Assembly: GCF_019041915.1 (NCBI RefSeq)
Contig: NZ_JAHPYF010000001.1
Location: forward strand, 648,581 to 712,580
Direction of reading: 5' to 3'
Length of the DNA stretch: 64,000 bases
Source of the DNA: Collinsella sp. MSK.8.10
GTDB lineage: Bacteria > Actinomycetota > Coriobacteriia > Coriobacteriales > Coriobacteriaceae
The position numbers and the translations under genes are program-made. Position 1 is the stretch's first letter. Each line of letters opens with the position of its first letter. This document shows, in pieces, positions 38,003 through 47,257 of the stretch. The notes below the pieces were generated by a model, which did no database searches, was not told the DNA's origin, and saw only the letters and a program-made list of their open reading frames with translations.

Positions 38003-38803
38003 GTGGGATTTCGCGACGTTAAGCGTTCTAAGAGCGCAAAAGACACGCGTATCATTGCAATCATCAATCAAAAAGGCGGCGTCGGTAAGTCAACGACGGC
38101 TGTAAACCTTGCAGCAGCACTGGGTGAGCAGGGTCGTAAGACACTGATTGTCGATTTTGATCCGCAAGGAAATAGCACCAGTGGATTCGGAATTGAAAAA
38201 GAAGACCTTGATCACTGCATCTATGATGCGTTGTTGAATGATGTGCCGGCAGAATCGCTGGTTCTTGATACAAATTGCAAAAAGGTATTCGTAATTCCGG
38301 CTACAATTCAGCTTGCAGGCGCCGAAATTGAGCTCGTAAGCGCAATTGCTCGTGAAACCCGCCTCAAAGATTTGCTTGAGCCGATTCAGGACGAGTTCGA
38401 TTTTATTTTCATTGACTGCCCTCCTTCGCTCGGACTGCTTACTATCAACGCTTTGACCGCAGCAGACAGCGTTTTGATTCCGATCCAGTGCGAGTATTAC
38501 GCACTCGAGGGCGTTACGAAGCTGCTTGAGTCAATGAAGATGGTCAAATCTCGTCTGAACAAGGGCTTAGACACCTACGGTGTGCTTATGACCATGTATG
38601 ACTCGCGTACTTCTCTATCGAATCAGGTTGTTGAGGAGGTTCAATCGTACTTTGGTGATAAGGCGTTTAAGACGTTGATACCCCGTACGGTTAAAATCTC
38701 CGAAGCTCCGTCTTTTGGAGAACCGGTAATTACCTATGCACCTCAAAATAAGGGTGCAAAAGCATATATGAACCTTGCAAAAGAGGTGATCAAGCGTGCC
38801 TAG
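38003..38803 (+). CDS. parA: Chromosome partitioning ATPase ParA (Soj)
   Basis: ParA is a Walker-type ATPase that moves ParB-parS complexes and in Bacillus also regulates DnaA. The 266-residue product has the deviant Walker A KGGVGKSTT, the IDCPPSLGLLT region, and LIPRTVKISEAPSFGEPV. The start is GTG at 38003 with AGGAGG upstream. It overlaps parB by 8 bp. Confidence 0.97.
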   Translation: MGFRDVKRSKSAKDTRIIAIINQKGGVGKSTTAVNLAAALGEQGRKTLIVDFDPQGNSTSGFGIEKEDLDHCIYDALLNDVPAESLVLDTNCKKVFVIPATIQLAGAEIELVSAIARETRLKDLLEPIQDEFDFIFIDCPPSLGLLTINALTAADSVLIPIQCEYYALEGVTKLLESMKMVKSRLNKGLDTYGVLMTMYDSRTSLSNQVVEEVQSYFGDKAFKTLIPRTVKISEAPSFGEPVITYAPQNKGAKAYMNLAKEVIKRA

Positions 38804-39701
38804 TGTAAAGAAACGTGGCGGATTGGGACGTGGACTCAATGCTTTGGTCTCAGAGGCCGAGTATGAGACCGGTGGTTCGGCTGTATCGGGTTCAAATGTC
38901 GCATCTGAAACAAAACTACCTATTGAGGATATCGTTCCCAACCCTAATCAGCCGCGAATTCACTTTAACGAAACTGAACTTCGTGAGTTGAGCGAGTCAA
39001 TCCAAGAACATGGCGTCTTGCAGCCGCTTTTGGTTCGCAAGCATGGAAACGGCTATGAGATCATCGCTGGTGAGCGTCGTTATCAGGCGTCAAAGCTTGC
39101 TGGTCTTGAGGAGCTGCCTGTCATCATTAAAGATGTTAATGATGAAGAGATGCTGGCTCTTGCTCTTATCGAAAACCTTCAGCGTTCTGATCTGAATCCC
39201 GTCGAAGAGGCTAAGGGTTATCGCCAGCTCATCGACGCCAGCGGTATGACCCAGGAGGCATTGTCGAAGGCGGTAAGCAAGTCACGCTCTGCAATTACAA
39301 ACTCGCTGCGTCTTCTCGATCTCCCCGAAGTAGTTCAGCAGATGATTTTTGAGGGCAAACTTACTGCTGGTCATGCACGTGCAATTCTTGCGGTTCCCTA
39401 TGAGGATGCTCGAATTCGACTTGCAGAGAAAGTTGTTGCAGAGGGTCTTTCCGTAAGAGCGACAGAAAATCTTGCTCCGTTGTTTTCTGCCGGAGAGACA
39501 CCTAAGACTCCGAGGCCTGCAACGCCTCAGTCTTTTAAAAAGGCTGCCCGTGTGCTTCGTCAGTTTTTTAATACCAACGTGCGTGTGAAGAGCTCGCGTG
39601 GAAAGAATAAGATTGAGATTGAGTTTAAAGACGAGGAAGAGCTCTCTCGTATTCTTGGCGAAATGATTCAGTTCGATCAAGGAGGCCAAGATGAGGAATA
39701 A
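38796..39701 (+). CDS. parB: Chromosome partitioning protein ParB (Spo0J)
   Basis: ParB is a CTP-dependent clamp that spreads from parS. The 301-residue protein opens with KKRGGLGRGLNAL. It has the NPNQPR and GERRYQASK motifs of the CTPase domain (the latter around residue 94) and the helix-turn-helix region MTQEALSKAVSKSRSAITNSLRLL. A C-terminal dimer domain ends with EMIQFDQGGQDEE. The GTG start overlaps parA; the 3' end overlaps the next small gene by 11 bp. Confidence 0.97.
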   Translation: MPSVKKRGGLGRGLNALVSEAEYETGGSAVSGSNVASETKLPIEDIVPNPNQPRIHFNETELRELSESIQEHGVLQPLLVRKHGNGYEIIAGERRYQASKLAGLEELPVIIKDVNDEEMLALALIENLQRSDLNPVEEAKGYRQLIDASGMTQEALSKAVSKSRSAITNSLRLLDLPEVVQQMIFEGKLTAGHARAILAVPYEDARIRLAEKVVAEGLSVRATENLAPLFSAGETPKTPRPATPQSFKKAARVLRQFFNTNVRVKSSRGKNKIEIEFKDEEELSRILGEMIQFDQGGQDEE

Positions 39702-39945
39702 GATTTTAACAGCGATTGCATTGGTGACGACTGTCGCGGCTGGTACCTTTGCTGGCTATAAGATCGCGACAGACGATGAACTTCGAGGTCGTTTGCTTCG
39801 TGGCGCGCAAGATATCGTCGATACTTCCAAAAAGAAAATGGATGTTATGACGGAAGATGTTGCCATGCGTACTGCTCAGGTAACGAAGAATCCCAAGATT
39901 AATCAAGGTTGGGTTAGCAACCAATGGGAAAATGTAGGCTATTAG
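39691..39945 (+). CDS. Small membrane-anchored protein in the parAB operon
   Basis: An 84-residue protein with one N-terminal hydrophobic segment (about 5-24). A Lys/Asp-rich helical part follows (IVDTSKKKMDVMTEDVAMRT), similar in style to YtxH-like proteins. It starts inside the parB 3' end with GGAGG 6-7 bases upstream, so it is translated from the par transcript. I do not know its function. A role in tethering partition proteins to the membrane is possible but only suggested by context. Confidence 0.85.
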   Translation: MRNKILTAIALVTTVAAGTFAGYKIATDDELRGRLLRGAQDIVDTSKKKMDVMTEDVAMRTAQVTKNPKINQGWVSNQWENVGY

Positions 39946-39954
39946 GTACCTAAC
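39942..39954. repeat. Palindrome TTAGGTACCTAA(C), copy 2
   Basis: The same 13 bases as at 36438-36450, here overlapping the stop codon of the small membrane protein gene. Confidence 0.5.
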
Positions 39955-39973
39955 AATTACTCAGCATATATTG

Positions 39974-40015
39974 AGGGGTCCTTGTCCGGTTCACGAGACA
40001 AGGACCCCTTATTTT
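39974..40015 (+). terminator. Terminator of the parAB operon
   Basis: A perfect 13-bp stem (39974-39986 with 39997-40009), 10-base loop, followed by TTATTTT. Confidence 0.9.
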
Positions 40016-40070
40016 GGCCGTAAAAAATGGGACAGGTAGCAGCTGATTCAAAATAAAGGTCAATAAATGA

Positions 40071-40107
40071 AACGACCCCGGTTGCATATTCTGTAACCGG
40101 GGTCGTT
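40071..40107 (-). terminator. Terminator of rlmN
   Basis: A perfect 13-bp stem (40071-40083 with 40095-40107). On the minus strand it is followed by TCATTTATTG. Confidence 0.8.
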
Positions 40108-40110
40108 CGA

Positions 40111-40126
40111 TGTTTCACATGAAACG
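40111..40126. other. parS: Degenerate parS-like site
   Basis: TGTTTCACATGAAACG differs from the perfect site at two bases. It lies between the rlmN terminator and its stop codon. Confidence 0.55.
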
Positions 40127-40144
40127 TTTTGGGGTGCGACTCCC

Positions 40145-41197
40145 CTATGCGTTCTTCTGAACTTTGAAGCGCTGCTTCAGTTGTCCGCAAGCGGCGTCAA
40201 TATCGTTACCACGGGAGTTACGAATCGTGGTCTCGATGCCACGGGACTCAAGACGACGCTGAAGATCCTCAACCTTATGAATCGGCGACGGCTTGAGCGG
40301 GCTGCCCTCGATGTCGTTAAGCTGAATCAGGTTAACGTGGCACAGCGTTCCCTCGCAGAAGTCGCAGAGCGCCTGCATCTCGGGATTCGTATCGTTAACG
40401 CCTTCGATCATGGCATACTCATAGGTCGGGCGGCGGCCAGTCTTCTCGGTGTAGAGCTGAAGCGCCTCGTGAAGGCGAAGCAGCGTGTACTTCTTAACAC
40501 CGGGCATGAGCTTATTGCGCGTCGACTGAATGGCGGAATGCAGAGAAACGGCAAGCGTGAACTGCTCGGGGATATCGGCAAATTTGCGAATACCGGGAAT
40601 AACGCCGCTGGTGGAGACGGTGAGGTGACGAGCACCGATACCAATGCCATCGGGGTCGTTGAGGATTCGCAGCGCCTTGAGAACCTCGTCGTAGTTGGCA
40701 AACGGCTCGCCCTGGCCCATGAAGACAACGCTCGTGGCGCGCTCGCCAAAGTCGTTGGATACATGAAGTACCTGGTCGACGATCTCTTGAGCGGTCAGAG
40801 AGCGCTTGAGGCCGTTGAGACCGGTAGCGCAAAAGGCACAGCCCATGCCACAGCCTGCCTGGGTGGAAACGCAGACGGAAAGCTTGTTACGACGGGGCAT
40901 GCCGACGGTCTCGACGGAAACGTCGTCGTGGTACTCGAGCAGATACTTGCGAGAGCCATCTTTGGAAACCTGCTTGGTGAGTTCAGTCGGCGTGTCAAAG
41001 GCAAAAGCCTCTTTAAGCTGCTCGCGGAAAGCCTTGGGAAGGTTGGTCATATCGTCAAACGAACAAACGTTCTTCTCAAAGACCCATTCGATGAGCTGCT
41101 TCGCGCGGAAGGCGGGCTGGCCAAGCTCGGCCACGAGCTCGCGAATATCGTTTTGGCTCAAGTCGCGAATGTCCTGAGATTTAGTCCTGGGATTCAT
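40145..41197 (-). CDS. rlmN: Dual-specificity RNA methyltransferase RlmN
   Basis: RlmN is a radical-SAM enzyme that methylates C2 of A2503 in 23S rRNA and of tRNA A37. The 350-residue product has the cluster motif C116-x3-C120-x2-C123 (GCGMGCAFC), FMGQGEPFANYD, and a later Cys in AACGQLKQRF that can act as the methyl-carrying residue. GAAAGG precedes the ATG. It is on the minus strand between two plus operons. Confidence 0.96.
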   Translation of the reverse strand: MNPRTKSQDIRDLSQNDIRELVAELGQPAFRAKQLIEWVFEKNVCSFDDMTNLPKAFREQLKEAFAFDTPTELTKQVSKDGSRKYLLEYHDDVSVETVGMPRRNKLSVCVSTQAGCGMGCAFCATGLNGLKRSLTAQEIVDQVLHVSNDFGERATSVVFMGQGEPFANYDEVLKALRILNDPDGIGIGARHLTVSTSGVIPGIRKFADIPEQFTLAVSLHSAIQSTRNKLMPGVKKYTLLRLHEALQLYTEKTGRRPTYEYAMIEGVNDTNPEMQALCDFCEGTLCHVNLIQLNDIEGSPLKPSPIHKVEDLQRRLESRGIETTIRNSRGNDIDAACGQLKQRFKVQKNA

Positions 41198-41212
41198 GGA
41201 AGCCTTTCGATT

Positions 41213-41242
41213 TTGGGGAAACGTAGAGGGTATCGCTACAAT
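41213..41242 (+). promoter_or_regulatory. Promoter of ddl
   Basis: TTGGGG (41213-41218), 18-bp spacer, TACAAT (41237-41242), 40 bp before the ddl start. Confidence 0.55.
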
Positions 41243-41282
41243 ATGGTATCAGCTGCAGAAATTATAGAGGAGGAGTCTGCCC

Positions 41283-42248
41283 ATGCCGGGTAAAAGCCTA
41301 GAGAACATGCACGTAGCGGTCTTGGCGGGCGGTCATTCCGCTGAGCGCGAGATCTCGCTCAATTCGGGAAAGAACGTCGTGGTTGCCTTGAAGGAGGCCG
41401 GCTACACTTCGGTGGAGCTGCTCGACACGGCTGCCGATGATTTTATGGTAACCATGGCGACCGGCGGCTTTGACGTGGCGTTTATCGCCATGCACGGTGC
41501 CGGCGGCGAGGATGGCGCCATGCAAGGCGCCATGGAGACCCTGGGTATCCCCTACACGGCTTCGGGCGTGCTTGCCAGCGCCTGCGGTGCCGACAAGGAG
41601 GTCTCTAAGCTCCTGTACGCCAAGGCGGGCATTCCCATTGCCCCCGGCCTTGCGCTCGAGGTGGGCGATGAAGTCGATATCGATCATATCGTCGAGGTTT
41701 GTGGCGAGCGCTGCTTTGTGAAGCCGGCCGTCAACGGTTCCAGCTATGGCATTTCCCTGGTCCATGAGCCCTCCGAGCTGCCCGCGGCAATCGCCAAGGC
41801 GTTTGAGTACGGCGACAAAGTGCTGGTCGAGAAGTGCATCGAGGGTACCGAGATCACCGTCGGCGTATACGGCGAAGATGACGTGCGCGCTCTGCCGATT
41901 GTCGAGATTCGTAAGCCCGAGGACTGCGAGTTCTACGATCTGGACGTGAAATATGTCGACCCTACGGACATTCATCGCATTCCGGCGCAGATTTCACCCG
42001 AGAATTACGCTCGCGCTCAGGAGCTTGCCTGCGCCGCTCACAAGGCCCTCGGTTGCCTGGGTATCTCGCGCAGCGATTTTATCGTGAGCGAGGACGGCCC
42101 CGTTATCCTCGAGACCAATACCATTCCCGGCATGACCGATACGTCGCTGTATCCGGATGAGATTCGCCACACCGACGACATGACGTTCCCGCAGGTCTGT
42201 GACAGCCTGATCCGTATGGGCCTTCGTCGAGCGGGCATTGCATGCTAA
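41283..42248 (+). CDS. ddl: D-alanine-D-alanine ligase
   Basis: Ddl makes the D-Ala-D-Ala end of peptidoglycan precursors. The 321-residue product has the opening VAVLAGGHSAEREISLNSG, the serine loop SSYGISLV, and an omega loop with KYVDPTDIHRIPA. The metal-binding ETNTIPGMT is also present. GAGGAGG lies 7-8 bases ahead of the ATG; a second ATG eight codons in is possible. The 3' end overlaps the next gene by 7 bp. Confidence 0.96.
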   Translation: MPGKSLENMHVAVLAGGHSAEREISLNSGKNVVVALKEAGYTSVELLDTAADDFMVTMATGGFDVAFIAMHGAGGEDGAMQGAMETLGIPYTASGVLASACGADKEVSKLLYAKAGIPIAPGLALEVGDEVDIDHIVEVCGERCFVKPAVNGSSYGISLVHEPSELPAAIAKAFEYGDKVLVEKCIEGTEITVGVYGEDDVRALPIVEIRKPEDCEFYDLDVKYVDPTDIHRIPAQISPENYARAQELACAAHKALGCLGISRSDFIVSEDGPVILETNTIPGMTDTSLYPDEIRHTDDMTFPQVCDSLIRMGLRRAGIAC

Positions 42249-45136
42249 TCGAGGACGCGGTTTCGTCAGGAACGCCGCAGTTTGTCATCGACTCCTATGC
42301 CACGCTTGCCGAACGCGCCAAAACGCAGTCCTTCGGCCTTATCGAGGAAGATGTGATTGTCCTCGATACCGAGACCACAGGTCTTTCGGTGCAGGACAAC
42401 GAGCTGATCGAGATCTCGGCGGCCCGTCTTTCGGGCCGCGAGGTCATTGACCGCTTTGATACCTTCGTGCATCCCAAGCAGCTGATTCCCGCCGAGATTA
42501 CCGAGCTCACGAGCATTACAAATGCCGATGTGGCAGATGCCCCGTCGGCCGTCGAGGCCGTCGCGGCACTCGCCGACTTTGTGGGCGGTTGTCCTGTTAT
42601 CGCACATAACGCCACGTTTGACCGTTCGTTTATCGAGTCGGTCAAAGGCGGCGTCAACGTCAGCGACATCTGGATCGATTCGCTGGCACTGTCGCGCATC
42701 GCGCTTCCGCGCCTGGCCTCGCATAAGCTGTCTTTCATGGCCGACCTGTTTGGCTGCGACTCGGTGTCGCACCGCGCCAACGCCGATGTCGACGCCTTGT
42801 GTGGTGTGTGGCGCGTGTTGCTCGTGGCGCTCACCGACTTGCCTCAGGGCCTCATGGCGCGCCTGGCCGACATGCACCCCGACGTACCCTGGTCCTATCG
42901 CCCCATCTTCTCCTTCTTGGCGGGACAGAACCCCGGTTCCATCTTCTCTCTCAGCGCAGCCCGCGCCGACGTACTCAAGGCCGATCGGGCCGATGATCGC
43001 GTTGATGCGGACGAACTGCCGGTCCTCAAGATGCCGAGCCGCGAGGAAATCGAGGCGGACTATGCCCCGGGCGGCCTGGTTAATCGCATGTATCCCACGT
43101 ACGAGCCGCGCGATGAGCAGATTGCGATGGCGCTCGAGGTCCGTGACGCACTCGTTACGGGAACGCATCGCGTGATCGAGGCGGGGACGGGCGTCGGCAA
43201 ATCGATGGCCTATCTGGTGCCTTTTGCCGAGGCCGCGCGCCGCAACAACATCACGGTTGGTATCGCGACCAAATCGAATAATCTTGCCGACCAGCTCATG
43301 TATCACGAGCTGCCCAAACTTGCCGAGCAGCTGGACGGGGGCCTGTCGTTTTGTGCACTCAAGGGCTATGACCACTATCCGTGTCTGCGCAAGCTCGAGC
43401 GCATGAGCCGTGGTCAGGTTGAGATTACCACCAAGCGCGATCCTGCTGACACGCTCACGGCGGTTGCGGTGATCATGGCGTATGTGTGCCAATCTGCCGA
43501 TGGCGACCTCGATTCGCTCGGCATTCGCTGGCGCAGCGTCAACCGCCCCGACTTTACGACGGCTTCGCGCGAGTGTGCTCGTCGTCTGTGTCCGTTCTTC
43601 CCCGACAAATGCCTGGTCCACGGGGCGCGTCGTCGTGCGGCACATGCCGACGTGGTGGTCACCAACCATTCCCTGCTGTTCCGCAACGTGGCCGCCGAGG
43701 GAAGGATTTTGCCTCCGATTCGTCACTGGGTGGTCGACGAGGCCCATTCCATCGAGCGCGAGGCTCGTCGCCAATGGGCGCGTGTGGTTTCGGCAGATGA
43801 GTCGCGCGTGCTGTTTGAGCGCTTGGGTGGGTCGAGTGCCGGCGCGCTGAGTCAGGTTTCCCGTGACCTGGCTACTTCCGAGGGCTCCACGCTCTACCTG
43901 GGACTCACCGCCAAAGCGGCGTCGACGGTTGCCCGCGCGAGCATGGCGATTGCCGATGTGTTCGATGGCGTGCGCGAGCTTGGCCGCCGTGCCCGCGGGG
44001 GCTATGACAACGCGAATCTATGGATTGGCCCCGAGCTGCGCGAATCTGACGACTGGCATGATTTCTTACAGTCGGCCTACGCTGCCATCGATGCATTGGA
44101 ACAAGCTGACAAGAGCGTCGACGCGCTGGTGCAGGCCGTCGCCGCCGGCAAGCCCGAGGTTGTTGTCGACCTGGGCGATACCTCGCGCCGCCTGCACGAG
44201 CTGGTCGAGAACCTCAAACTCATCATCGACGGCACCGATGAACACTACGTGTATTCGCTGCAGGTCAATCGCAGGTTGCGTGCCGGCGGAGAGTCAATGA
44301 CCGCAGAGCGCATCGACATTGGCGAGGCCTTGGCAACCGAGTGGCTGCCCGAGGTTCACACGGCTATCTTTGCCTCGGCGACCATGACGGTGTCCAAAAG
44401 CTTTGAACACTTTAACCACGCGGTCGGCCTCGATCGCATCGGTGCTTCAACATCCTCATCGCTGCACTTGGACTCGAGCTACGACTTCGATTCGAACATG
44501 GCTGTAGTCGTTGCGGGCGATATACCCGATCCGCGCGATCGTGAGAGCTATCTTACGGCGCTCGAGCGCGTGCTGGTCGACGCCCATCTTGCCATGGGCG
44601 GATCGGTGCTCACGCTGTTCACCAATCGGCGCGACATGGAAGACCTGTACACCCGCGTTGAGCCCAAGATGGCCCGTGCGGGTCTGGAACTCAACTGCCA
44701 GCAGCGCAACTCATCTCCTCGTCGCCTGCGCGACCGGTTTATCAACGAGCCGACCTCGTCGCTTTTTGCGCTTAAGGCCTTCTGGGAGGGATTCGACGCC
44801 AGCGGCGAGACGCTGCGCTGCGTCATCATTCCCAAGCTGCCGTTCTCGAGCCCCACGGACCCGCTCTCGTGCGAGCGCAACTTGCGCGAAGACCGCGCTT
44901 GGGCGCGCTATTCGCTGCCCGAGGCGGTGCTCGAGGTCAAGCAGGCGGCCGGCCGCCTTATCCGCTCGTCGACCGATTGCGGCGTGCTGATTCTGGCCGA
45001 CCCGCGCCTGGTGACGAAGGGCTACGGAAAGAAGTTCTTAATGTCGCTGCCCACGAGCTCCTACCAGCGCATCGAATCGGCGCAGATCGGGCACTATCTG
45101 CAACTGTGGCGCGCACGCCACGAGCGGCGGCGCTAA
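42242..45136 (+). CDS. dinG: DinG-type helicase with N-terminal DnaQ-like exonuclease
   Basis: The 964-residue fusion begins with a DnaQ-like 3'-5' exonuclease (DTETTGL at 42-48, later HNATFDRSF). An SF2 XPD/DinG helicase follows, with Walker A AGTGVGKSMAY near 315 and DEAHSIE near 499. Several Cys residues (YPC, CARRLC, DKC) lie between the helicase motifs and may bind an Fe-S cluster. Such exonuclease-DinG fusions are common in Gram-positives. It likely acts in DNA repair or R-loop removal. Its last 4 bases overlap the convergent WYL gene. Confidence 0.92.
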   Translation: MLIEDAVSSGTPQFVIDSYATLAERAKTQSFGLIEEDVIVLDTETTGLSVQDNELIEISAARLSGREVIDRFDTFVHPKQLIPAEITELTSITNADVADAPSAVEAVAALADFVGGCPVIAHNATFDRSFIESVKGGVNVSDIWIDSLALSRIALPRLASHKLSFMADLFGCDSVSHRANADVDALCGVWRVLLVALTDLPQGLMARLADMHPDVPWSYRPIFSFLAGQNPGSIFSLSAARADVLKADRADDRVDADELPVLKMPSREEIEADYAPGGLVNRMYPTYEPRDEQIAMALEVRDALVTGTHRVIEAGTGVGKSMAYLVPFAEAARRNNITVGIATKSNNLADQLMYHELPKLAEQLDGGLSFCALKGYDHYPCLRKLERMSRGQVEITTKRDPADTLTAVAVIMAYVCQSADGDLDSLGIRWRSVNRPDFTTASRECARRLCPFFPDKCLVHGARRRAAHADVVVTNHSLLFRNVAAEGRILPPIRHWVVDEAHSIEREARRQWARVVSADESRVLFERLGGSSAGALSQVSRDLATSEGSTLYLGLTAKAASTVARASMAIADVFDGVRELGRRARGGYDNANLWIGPELRESDDWHDFLQSAYAAIDALEQADKSVDALVQAVAAGKPEVVVDLGDTSRRLHELVENLKLIIDGTDEHYVYSLQVNRRLRAGGESMTAERIDIGEALATEWLPEVHTAIFASATMTVSKSFEHFNHAVGLDRIGASTSSSLHLDSSYDFDSNMAVVVAGDIPDPRDRESYLTALERVLVDAHLAMGGSVLTLFTNRRDMEDLYTRVEPKMARAGLELNCQQRNSSPRRLRDRFINEPTSSLFALKAFWEGFDASGETLRCVIIPKLPFSSPTDPLSCERNLREDRAWARYSLPEAVLEVKQAAGRLIRSSTDCGVLILADPRLVTKGYGKKFLMSLPTSSYQRIESAQIGHYLQLWRARHERRR

Positions 45137-46050
45137 AGCGGACAGACGAGGGTTTTTGCCATATCGCACAGACGCTTTGACAGGGCGGGGTCATCCAAGA
45201 TGCGGATGGCTCCGCCCGCTGCGATTATCTGGCTCAGTAGCCAACGCTCGGAGCCGTAATGCACGGTTACCGTTGCCGTGTCTGCCCCGCTGCGCTCGAT
45301 TAGGGTGATGCCGGCCCAGTCCAGATACTCCGCCATATCGAATGGCATCAGGAGCTTTGCGCTGTGCTGCGTCCGGGCAAGGGAATCGTGGAGGGATGCG
45401 ACGTCCGGTGCGTGAGACACGACGGAGTCTTCCGTCAAGGTGAGTCCCTCGATTTTATCCATGCGATAGGTGCGCTGCTCATCGACTGCGATGTCCCAGG
45501 CAATCAAGTATGTTTGGTCGCCGTTTGCCGTAATGCGCAAGGGGTCGACCAGACGCTCGCGTGGCCGTGCATCGTCCATCGAGCGATACGAGATGCGGCA
45601 GCGAACGCCGTCCTGAATGGCGCAGCTCAGCTGCTGCCAGTGCGACCCGTGGTTGACGGTGTCAAAGACGCGCTGGTTATAGCCGAGCTCTTCGGGTAGA
45701 AGAGCATGCCGAATCCGGGCTGCCGTCTGCGGCTCGATCCCCAACGATTCAAGTTCGTGGTTGAGCACAGCGCCCTCGGCGGCACTCAGGCGCAACGGTA
45801 GAACACGCCCGGCGTCGCCGGTGAGGGCCACACGCTCGCCGCGGCATTCGCAGATGATGCGCGCGCCCGATTCTCGGTCCGCGAGCGTCGAGACGATCTC
45901 GAGAATCTCGTCGAGCGACACCCCTGTGATGTCAAAGCGGCTGCAAATCTCGGCTCGTGTCATGCCGCTCTCGCCGGCGGCGTAGAGGGCCTCCATAATG
46001 TCGATGGCGCGCGAGAGTCTCTGCTCGCTGGTGAGTTTACGCACGGGCAT
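45133..46050 (-). CDS. WYL-domain transcription regulator (PafC-like)
   Basis: The 305-residue protein starts with a degenerate helix-turn-helix (TRAEICSRFDITGVSLDEILE), and a WYL domain follows (ERLVDPLRITANGDQTYLIAWD, then RTYRMDKIEGL). PafB/PafC proteins of actinobacteria form a DNA-damage-responsive activator through their WYL domains, and the adjacent paralogous WYL gene fits that arrangement. I use the ATG at 46050; it overlaps the upstream gene by 14 bp. The gene ends tail-to-tail on dinG with overlapping stops. Confidence 0.85.
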   Translation of the reverse strand: MPVRKLTSEQRLSRAIDIMEALYAAGESGMTRAEICSRFDITGVSLDEILEIVSTLADRESGARIICECRGERVALTGDAGRVLPLRLSAAEGAVLNHELESLGIEPQTAARIRHALLPEELGYNQRVFDTVNHGSHWQQLSCAIQDGVRCRISYRSMDDARPRERLVDPLRITANGDQTYLIAWDIAVDEQRTYRMDKIEGLTLTEDSVVSHAPDVASLHDSLARTQHSAKLLMPFDMAEYLDWAGITLIERSGADTATVTVHYGSERWLLSQIIAAGGAIRILDDPALSKRLCDMAKTLVCPL

Positions 46051-47059
46051 GCTCGTGCACCGTCCTTTCAATGAGGCGGTTCCACGCCTGCTTGAGCGAT
46101 TTGGGGGCCACGGGCCTCATGCCGTCCACGGCGTGGGCCATGCAAAATGAGGCGGCGGCTTCAAGGTCACGCACGTCAACGGTCCAGGTCCATCCCGCAT
46201 CGGTGTGTGCGAGCTCACCTCGCCCGCGCGTGAGGCCGTTGATCATATCGATCTGCGTCTGAGGGGCGAACGAGAACGTGGCTGCAACGGGCGGTCGGTC
46301 GGCAAAATCGAATTCAAAGAACAGATAGTCGTTGAGATTGAAGTCCGCAGGGATGGCGTAGGCCTTCGAAGGACGCCAAGCGCGAACGATACGGTCGCAG
46401 CGGAATGTCCTGATGTCGTCGGTGACATTGTCGAGGCCGCAGAAGTACGCCACGCCCTCGCGTTCGAACATGCCGTAGACACAGACGGTACGTTCTTTCT
46501 GCTCGCCGCGTCCGTTCTGATATAAAAATCGCAGCGCGCATCGCTCGGCAAAGGCGCTCCATACCGCATCGACGGTGGGAGAGCGGCGGATCGGTACTTC
46601 GTCCACCGCCGACATGCCGGTGAGGTAGGCAATTTTGGAGCGAATATCGGCAAGCGGCGCGGCAAAGGTGGAAGAGCCGGCCGCTAGCGTCTGGTCGATG
46701 GCGTTGAGTAGGATGTCGGCGTCGTCTGCGGTGATGAGGCCGCCTGCAGCAAACGTGTGCTCGCGGTCGATTGTCCACGAGCTTTCCTCGGTCTCCTGCG
46801 CACCGGCGGGGCGAACCTCCTTGATTAAGATGCCACGCTCGAGCAGTTTGTCACGATCGCGCCGAAACTTGCGCTTATCCGAGTCGATGTTGCCCGAGCC
46901 ATATCCTAGGTCAGAATCCAAGACAATCTGCTCGGTCGTCAGCGGTTCGGGGGAGCTGTTGAGCACAAAGAAAAGGTTGAGGATGCGCTGAGCCGTTTTA
47001 TCGAAACTGGGCTCCGAACTTCCCTTTTTAATTGTCGCGGTCGCGTCGCTTGCCGTCAT
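46037..47059 (-). CDS. WYL-domain transcription regulator (PafB-like)
   Basis: A 340-residue regulator with an N-terminal winged helix (TAQRILNLFFVLNSSPEPLTTEQIV, then RRDRDKLLERGILI) and a WYL-type domain in the second half (RCALRFLYQN, YFCGLDN, then DRIVRAW). It is directly upstream of, and overlapping, the PafC-like gene. GAGGA lies 6 bases before the ATG. No proteasome or Pup genes are visible nearby. Role in DNA-damage response is inferred from the family. Confidence 0.85.
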   Translation of the reverse strand: MTASDATATIKKGSSEPSFDKTAQRILNLFFVLNSSPEPLTTEQIVLDSDLGYGSGNIDSDKRKFRRDRDKLLERGILIKEVRPAGAQETEESSWTIDREHTFAAGGLITADDADILLNAIDQTLAAGSSTFAAPLADIRSKIAYLTGMSAVDEVPIRRSPTVDAVWSAFAERCALRFLYQNGRGEQKERTVCVYGMFEREGVAYFCGLDNVTDDIRTFRCDRIVRAWRPSKAYAIPADFNLNDYLFFEFDFADRPPVAATFSFAPQTQIDMINGLTRGRGELAHTDAGWTWTVDVRDLEAAASFCMAHAVDGMRPVAPKSLKQAWNRLIERTVHEHARA

Positions 47060-47183
47060 AGAGTCCTCGCATAAGAAGGTAGTTTGCTGCCATGATTTTA
47101 GTCCGATATGGAGATTAGGCTATATCCTTGTCCGCTCGGGGCGTTAAGATGGCCCGAATTCGGTCGTTTGCGCTCGCTCGGGG

Positions 47184-47189
47184 TATACT
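47184..47189 (+). promoter_or_regulatory. Possible -10 of the M28-like gene
   Basis: TATACT lies 69 bp before the start of the next gene, with no good -35 at 17 bp. Confidence 0.3.
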
Positions 47190-47257
47190 TTCGACTATAT
47201 ACGGTTCTAATGTGCATGCATTGGGCCTATTTGTCGGATTATGGATGTGGAGCGCAC

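Noticed and set aside
38003..39701. Plasmid-type partition locus
   Set aside because: The genes lie by rsmG and oriC with canonical chromosomal parS sites, so this is the chromosomal system.
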